A DNA stretch of 64,000 nucleotides. It comes from Bowmanella denitrificans (GTDB taxonomy: Bacteria; Pseudomonadota; Gammaproteobacteria; Enterobacterales; Alteromonadaceae). Shown piece after piece: positions 60,713-64,000 of this stretch. A program made the translations under genes and the position numbers. Under the pieces are notes generated by a model, which was given only the letters and a program-made list of their open reading frames with translations, did no database searches and was not told the origin of the DNA. Numbering within the stretch: position 1 is the first letter of the stretch; every line of letters starts with the position of its first letter. The stretch lies in assembly GCF_002887595.1 (NCBI RefSeq), contig NZ_PEBU01000002.1, positions 496,001 to 560,000 of the forward strand, given 5' to 3'.

Positions 60713-61245
60713 TCCTGGTGATAAGGGGGTGAAAACCCCCTTGGGTTCGACAAAAACGCCTGGAGCGTTTTTGAACGTCGCGTTGTCAGCGGCGGCCCGC
60801 AGGGCGAAGGGCAGGAAGCCCGGAGTCATCCCCAACAGAATAGAGTATCGCCAGCCATAGTGCTGGAAACGTACACTTTGATGTCATTAGCGTTCAAGCG
60901 CTTAGCCTTTAAGATGGCCCCCGGCCTGCAGAGCGAAACACAGGACGTGTTTGGTAATCCCTTGCGTAGATACAGCTCTTCTCCAAACATCTGTTCAGAT
61001 AACGGCTTTAAATCAGTTTATGGGAAATGAGTAAAAGCACTGCATGTCGACAAATGTGAACATCCTGTCTACAGCGATGGCCCGCAGTCACTCATAGCAT
61101 ACCCCCTCTAAATCTCTCCATATTAATGTTAACCTTCTATGCCGGAGAGAGCCGTAACCGGGTTAGCATGGTAGAAATAACCGCAGGGTTTGGCGTATAA
61201 CGCATAAACCCGGGTTATGCGTAACCGTCTTGGGCGGCGTATATA
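60713..61245. other. 533-bp gene-free region with hairpins and degenerate repeats
   Basis: No gene is supported. Two further hairpins follow the tRNA terminator: AAGGGGG/CCCCCTT (60723-60742) and AAAAACGC/GCGTTTTT (60752-60772). Two related stretches of about 39 bp occur at 60794-60832 and 60923-60961, sharing GGCC, GCAG, GCGAA, CAGGA and ATCCC blocks. Open frames on either strand are shadows of the tRNA. Confidence 0.6.
60794..60961 (+). repeat. Two degenerate copies of a ~39-bp element
   Basis: Copy A (60794-60832) and copy B (60923-60961) align without gaps at roughly two thirds of positions, most clearly in the shared blocks GCAG, GCGAA, CAGGA and ATCCC. They may be remnants of a dispersed intergenic element. 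Confidence 0.45.
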
Positions 61246-62265
61246 TCAATATTCTGGTTTTGTGGTTGTTTGAGGCTGTTGTAAGGCAGGTATGCTTATC
61301 TGGCAACGCATAAAGAGCTGTTGCCACCAATTAACATGGCGACGCAGATTGGTTTGAAAAGCAACAAATTCCAATTCTTGCTGTTCTAACCATTCAACCA
61401 CTGGCACTGGACCGCTTGAATAAAGAGCTGTCAGCAAGGGTAATAACTCGTATTGATAGCGGTTGATATTTGCTGCCAATGGTTGAATCTTTTCAATAAA
61501 AAAAATTCTGAATACATTGCTAAGGTACGTGATTTCTTGTTCATCCTTGTTGCAGTCCAGCGCTTGTTTCTCCAGCCATGGGGTAAGCTGAGCAAAAAAT
61601 ACCGTTATCTTTTTTCTTGTCCGGAACACTCTGGCAGGCAGTTGCCCCTGATGCAATATTTGCAGATGTTGTTCCAGGTGCTCGGCGCCGTTTCCAGACT
61701 CCTGAGGACCAATACCTGACAAGTAAGTCAGTGCAGCCCGGGTAGCCTGAAATAGTGCATTTTCATCCGCAGATAGTTTGATTTGATGGCCAGCCAAAGC
61801 GCTACGCATCTCTTCACCGGCTAACAGCTTTTGCCAGGCGAGAAGTAAATCCATACGCTTCTGATTTTGCCAAACCTGCATTTGACTGCGTAAATCATCA
61901 TTTTCGGTATTTTGGATGCACTGCTGCAGCGCTGACAGAAAGTGCCTCTCATAAAGATAGCGTTGTGATGGACCCTGTAACTTACCTAAGGTGGTGTTGC
62001 GCTGTGCAACCAAGTTATACAAAGTACAATGTCTTAACTGATAGAAGTCTGTCAGACTGATATTCAGCTCTGGAGCGCCGGTGATTGATAACGCAGGAAA
62101 TCCTAATGCGGTGGGGGATAGGGTCGCTGGGGCACTTACATTGAGTACATTGGCTAGCCTGGCTTGATAATTGGCCAGATCATTATCAATAGAAGGCTGG
62201 CAGGCAGTTAACTGGAATAAAATACAAAGCCAGAATATAGCTGGAATATTTTTCAGGCTAAACAA
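61246..62265 (-). CDS. DUF3080-type lipoprotein
   Basis: This 339-residue protein has a signal peptide ending in the lipobox LTAC (Cys22), so it should be lipid-anchored. The mature part is mostly helical with NDLANYQARLANVLNV at the start and PVVEWLEQQELEFVAFQTNLRRHVNWWQQL near the end, which fits the DUF3080 family of unknown function found in marine Gammaproteobacteria. The CPXCG protein gene lies 6 bp upstream, so both are co-transcribed. Confidence 0.82.
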   Translation of the reverse strand: MFSLKNIPAIFWLCILFQLTACQPSIDNDLANYQARLANVLNVSAPATLSPTALGFPALSITGAPELNISLTDFYQLRHCTLYNLVAQRNTTLGKLQGPSQRYLYERHFLSALQQCIQNTENDDLRSQMQVWQNQKRMDLLLAWQKLLAGEEMRSALAGHQIKLSADENALFQATRAALTYLSGIGPQESGNGAEHLEQHLQILHQGQLPARVFRTRKKITVFFAQLTPWLEKQALDCNKDEQEITYLSNVFRIFFIEKIQPLAANINRYQYELLPLLTALYSSGPVPVVEWLEQQELEFVAFQTNLRRHVNWWQQLFMRCQISIPALQQPQTTTKPEY

Positions 62266-62271
62266 AGTGTC

Positions 62272-62472
62272 TCAGTAATACTGTTCGTCATCGGCACCAA
62301 TTTTATACACCAGTTTCTTATTTACTTCATCCACATGCAGACTTATTCGCATTGGGTGACAGCAATTACTGCAATCCTCGTAGTAGTCCTGATCCCCCAA
62401 GCTGTAATCTAAAAGTAAATGCATGGAATGGCCACACTGGGGGCAATTGGCCTGAACTGATTTGGCTTTCAT
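62272..62472 (-). CDS. CPXCG-motif cysteine-rich protein
   Basis: This 66-residue protein has two paired cysteine motifs, CPQCG (near residue 10) and CSNCC (near 34), which should bind one zinc. It belongs to the small CPXCG group of unknown function. It lies between the SDR gene (22-bp gap) and the DUF3080 lipoprotein (6-bp gap) on the same strand; an order often seen in Alteromonadales, to my recollection. Confidence 0.88.
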   Translation of the reverse strand: MKAKSVQANCPQCGHSMHLLLDYSLGDQDYYEDCSNCCHPMRISLHVDEVNKKLVYKIGADDEQYY

Positions 62473-62494
62473 ATTTCTCCTTAGCGCTGTGAGA

Positions 62495-63226
62495 TTATGC
62501 GCCGGTTAAACTCCGCCCTCCATCGACGGTCAGTACTTGTCCAGTTACATACTTCGCTTGCAATAAGTACTCAATGGCATTGGCAATATCCTGGCTTTCG
62601 CCCAGTCGTGCCAATGGGATCTGTGCCAGAATTTCCTGTTTTTGCTTCGTTTCCATATCCTGTTCCGGCCATAAAATGGCACCGGGGGCGACGGCATTTA
62701 CCCGAACATCAGGAGCCAGTTCAATGGCCAGTGATCGCGTCATGCTGACCAGTCCGGCTTTGGCCAGACAATAAAGGCTATGGCCGACTAAAGGGCGAAA
62801 TGCATGAATGTCTACCATATTGATGATAGTCCCTTTACGACGTCTTAGCTCATCAGCCAGAAAGTGGCAGAGAAACAGTGGTGCCTGCAAATTCGAACCG
62901 ACCAATTCACGCCACTGCTCAAGGTGGATGCTTGACAAGGGCGTGGGATAAAAACTGGAGGCGTTGTTTACCAGTACATCCAGTCGGCCAAATTGCTTAA
63001 TAATATCCGCAGCCATGGAAGAAAGATTGCTGGTGTTGCTTAAGTCGCCCCGAACCAAAGCCGCTGAGGCGGGGCGTCTGTTGTTAAGACAATCCAGCAA
63101 TTCTGCAGCTTGTTGTGCTGACTGGTGACAGTGCAACACCACCTGATATCCCAGGGAATGCAGATGTGTCGCCGTGTGGGCACCTAGACGTTTGGCACTG
63201 CCACTGATAAAAGCCACTTTATTCAT
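62495..63226 (-). CDS. Short-chain dehydrogenase, pteridine reductase / FolM-like
   Basis: This 243-residue SDR has FISGSAKRLGAHTATHL instead of the usual TGxxxGIG, an Arg in the position that favours NADPH, VLVNNASSFYPTP, and the YxxxK motif as YCLAKAG. The ASSFYPT segment and the altered glycine motif are those of pteridine reductases and FolM, which reduce dihydropterins. The substrate cannot be fixed by reading. It heads the unit with the CPXCG and DUF3080 genes. Confidence 0.82.
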   Translation of the reverse strand: MNKVAFISGSAKRLGAHTATHLHSLGYQVVLHCHQSAQQAAELLDCLNNRRPASAALVRGDLSNTSNLSSMAADIIKQFGRLDVLVNNASSFYPTPLSSIHLEQWRELVGSNLQAPLFLCHFLADELRRRKGTIINMVDIHAFRPLVGHSLYCLAKAGLVSMTRSLAIELAPDVRVNAVAPGAILWPEQDMETKQKQEILAQIPLARLGESQDIANAIEYLLQAKYVTGQVLTVDGGRSLTGA

Positions 63227-63273
63227 AACATACCGATTTAATAATGCTTATTGCCAGTATGCTTTTTTCACTC

Positions 63274-64000
63274 CTAGCTATCCAGATGTTGCAGGTGTAG
63301 TTTTGCGGTTTGAATGTACTGACCACCAAATAACAAGGCATGATTGAGCAGATGGTAGAGTTGGTAAATGGGCTTGCGATACTGGTAGTCCTGGCTGAGT
63401 GGCCATACCTCTTGATAGCCCTGATAGAAAGGTTCAGGAAACCGGCCAAACAGTTCGGTCATGGCAATATCCGTTTCCCTGTCACCAAAGTAGAAAGCCG
63501 GATCATATACAACCGGCTGCTCTTTCCAAAAACCTGTATTGCCCTGCCATAGGTCGCCATGCAATGGCGAGGCCGGCGGCTTATGCCCGGATAATAACTG
63601 GCTGACAGATGAAACGACTTTATCAATGGGCACCGTCAGAATGTCTTTCTCACATAAAAGCTGCAACAGATAACCAATGCGCTGCTCGGCGAAAAACTGA
63701 CACCACTTTTTCTGCCAGCTGTTAGGTTGCAAAGTTGCTCCAATATAGTTGTCTTCTTGCCAGCCATACATGTCCTGGTTGTTGGCAGCATGCAATCTAG
63801 CCAGTGCCTGGCCAAACTTAAACCAGAGCGGCGCGGTACCTTCGCCTAAATTAATATATTCAAGAACTAAAAAGCTATGCTGGGATACCCGTCCCGAGCA
63901 AACCACGGCAGGTAGCTTTATACACTGTTCCAGTTTTAGATGTTCAAGACCATGCGCTTCGCACTCCAGCCTCGTTAGTTCACTGGCCTCTGCCACCTTG
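63274..64000 (-). CDS. Fructosamine kinase family protein (partial, N-terminus outside)
   Basis: The frame runs off the right edge, so the first residues are missing; about 242 are visible. The APH-like kinase fold shows the catalytic loop SPLHGDLWQGNTGF and the metal-binding YDPAFYFGDRETDIAMTELFG, both typical of fructosamine/ketosamine 3-kinase-like proteins (E. coli YniA), which phosphorylate sugar-lysine adducts or related small molecules. The fragment KVAEASELTRLECEAHGL at the edge is the ATP-binding part with the conserved Lys. Confidence 0.9.
   Translation of the reverse strand, partial: KVAEASELTRLECEAHGLEHLKLEQCIKLPAVVCSGRVSQHSFLVLEYINLGEGTAPLWFKFGQALARLHAANNQDMYGWQEDNYIGATLQPNSWQKKWCQFFAEQRIGYLLQLLCEKDILTVPIDKVVSSVSQLLSGHKPPASPLHGDLWQGNTGFWKEQPVVYDPAFYFGDRETDIAMTELFGRFPEPFYQGYQEVWPLSQDYQYRKPIYQLYHLLNHALLFGGQYIQTAKLHLQHLDS

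Noticed and set aside
60503-60860. Overlapping open frames on both strands across the tRNA-Ser region, including one with GIRTPGRFNPSPDFKS-like text
   Set aside because: They are translations of the tRNA and its terminator palindrome, a well-known source of false proteins.

Overview
The window is about 64 kb of a Gammaproteobacterium chromosome. It is gene-dense and almost entirely core genome. The gene orders (nrdAB-yfaE, ubiG/gyrA/serC/aroA/cmk/rpsA/ihfB/lapAB/pyrF, rne//rluC, yceF-yceD-rpmF-plsX-fabHDG-acpP-fabF-pabC-mltG-tmk-holB-tatD, ald//lrp-ftsK-lolA-rarA-crcB-serS, tusDCBE-yccA-serT) and the close match of many proteins to E. coli and Pseudomonas versions point to the order Alteromonadales, probably Alteromonadaceae. 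The genus cannot be settled by reading alone. I saw no phage, insertion sequence, CRISPR array or attachment site.

Layout. 1-8.8 kb: nucleotide metabolism on the minus strand (partial dGTPase, yfbR, alaA, nrdA-nrdB-yfaE), interrupted by a plus-strand LRAT-like protein and a DUF2189 membrane protein. 8.1-20.2 kb: mupP-like phosphatase and ubiG facing a long plus-strand run of gyrA, serC, aroA, cmk, rpsA, ihfB, lapA, lapB and pyrF. 20.3-26.1 kb: rne on the minus strand with a 600-bp leader shared with divergent rluC, then a HAD phosphatase and yceF. 26.3-36.7 kb: the fatty-acid synthesis and cell-envelope operon. 36.9-40.3 kb: a von Willebrand lipoprotein, an ECF sigma factor, a putative anti-sigma factor and a small secreted protein. 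40.5-41.8 kb: trhO and an EF-hand protein.

42.2-49.9 kb is the most accessory-looking stretch. It holds a 1096-residue protein joining a winged-helix DNA-binding domain, a STAND-type NTPase, one membrane segment and TPR repeats. This is followed by a small acidic protein of unknown function, a PAS-GGDEF diguanylate cyclase, a transporter, a parvulin, and a TetR regulator divergent from a glutathione transferase across a perfect 30-bp palindrome. 50-58 kb is core again (ald, lrp, ftsK, lolA, rarA, crcB, serS). 58-60.7 kb carries tusDCBE, yccA and tRNA-Ser(UGA). The window ends with a DUF3080 lipoprotein, a CPXCG protein, a pteridine-reductase-like SDR and a partial fructosamine kinase.

Regulatory signals read directly include a probable tandem NrdR box pair upstream of nrdA, a TetR operator, a promoter for tRNA-Ser, many intrinsic terminators, and an unusual terminator that abuts the start codon of tusD. 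The best candidate for something undescribed is the winged-helix/STAND/membrane/TPR protein with its small downstream neighbour. This is a proposal from domain reading, not a demonstrated system.
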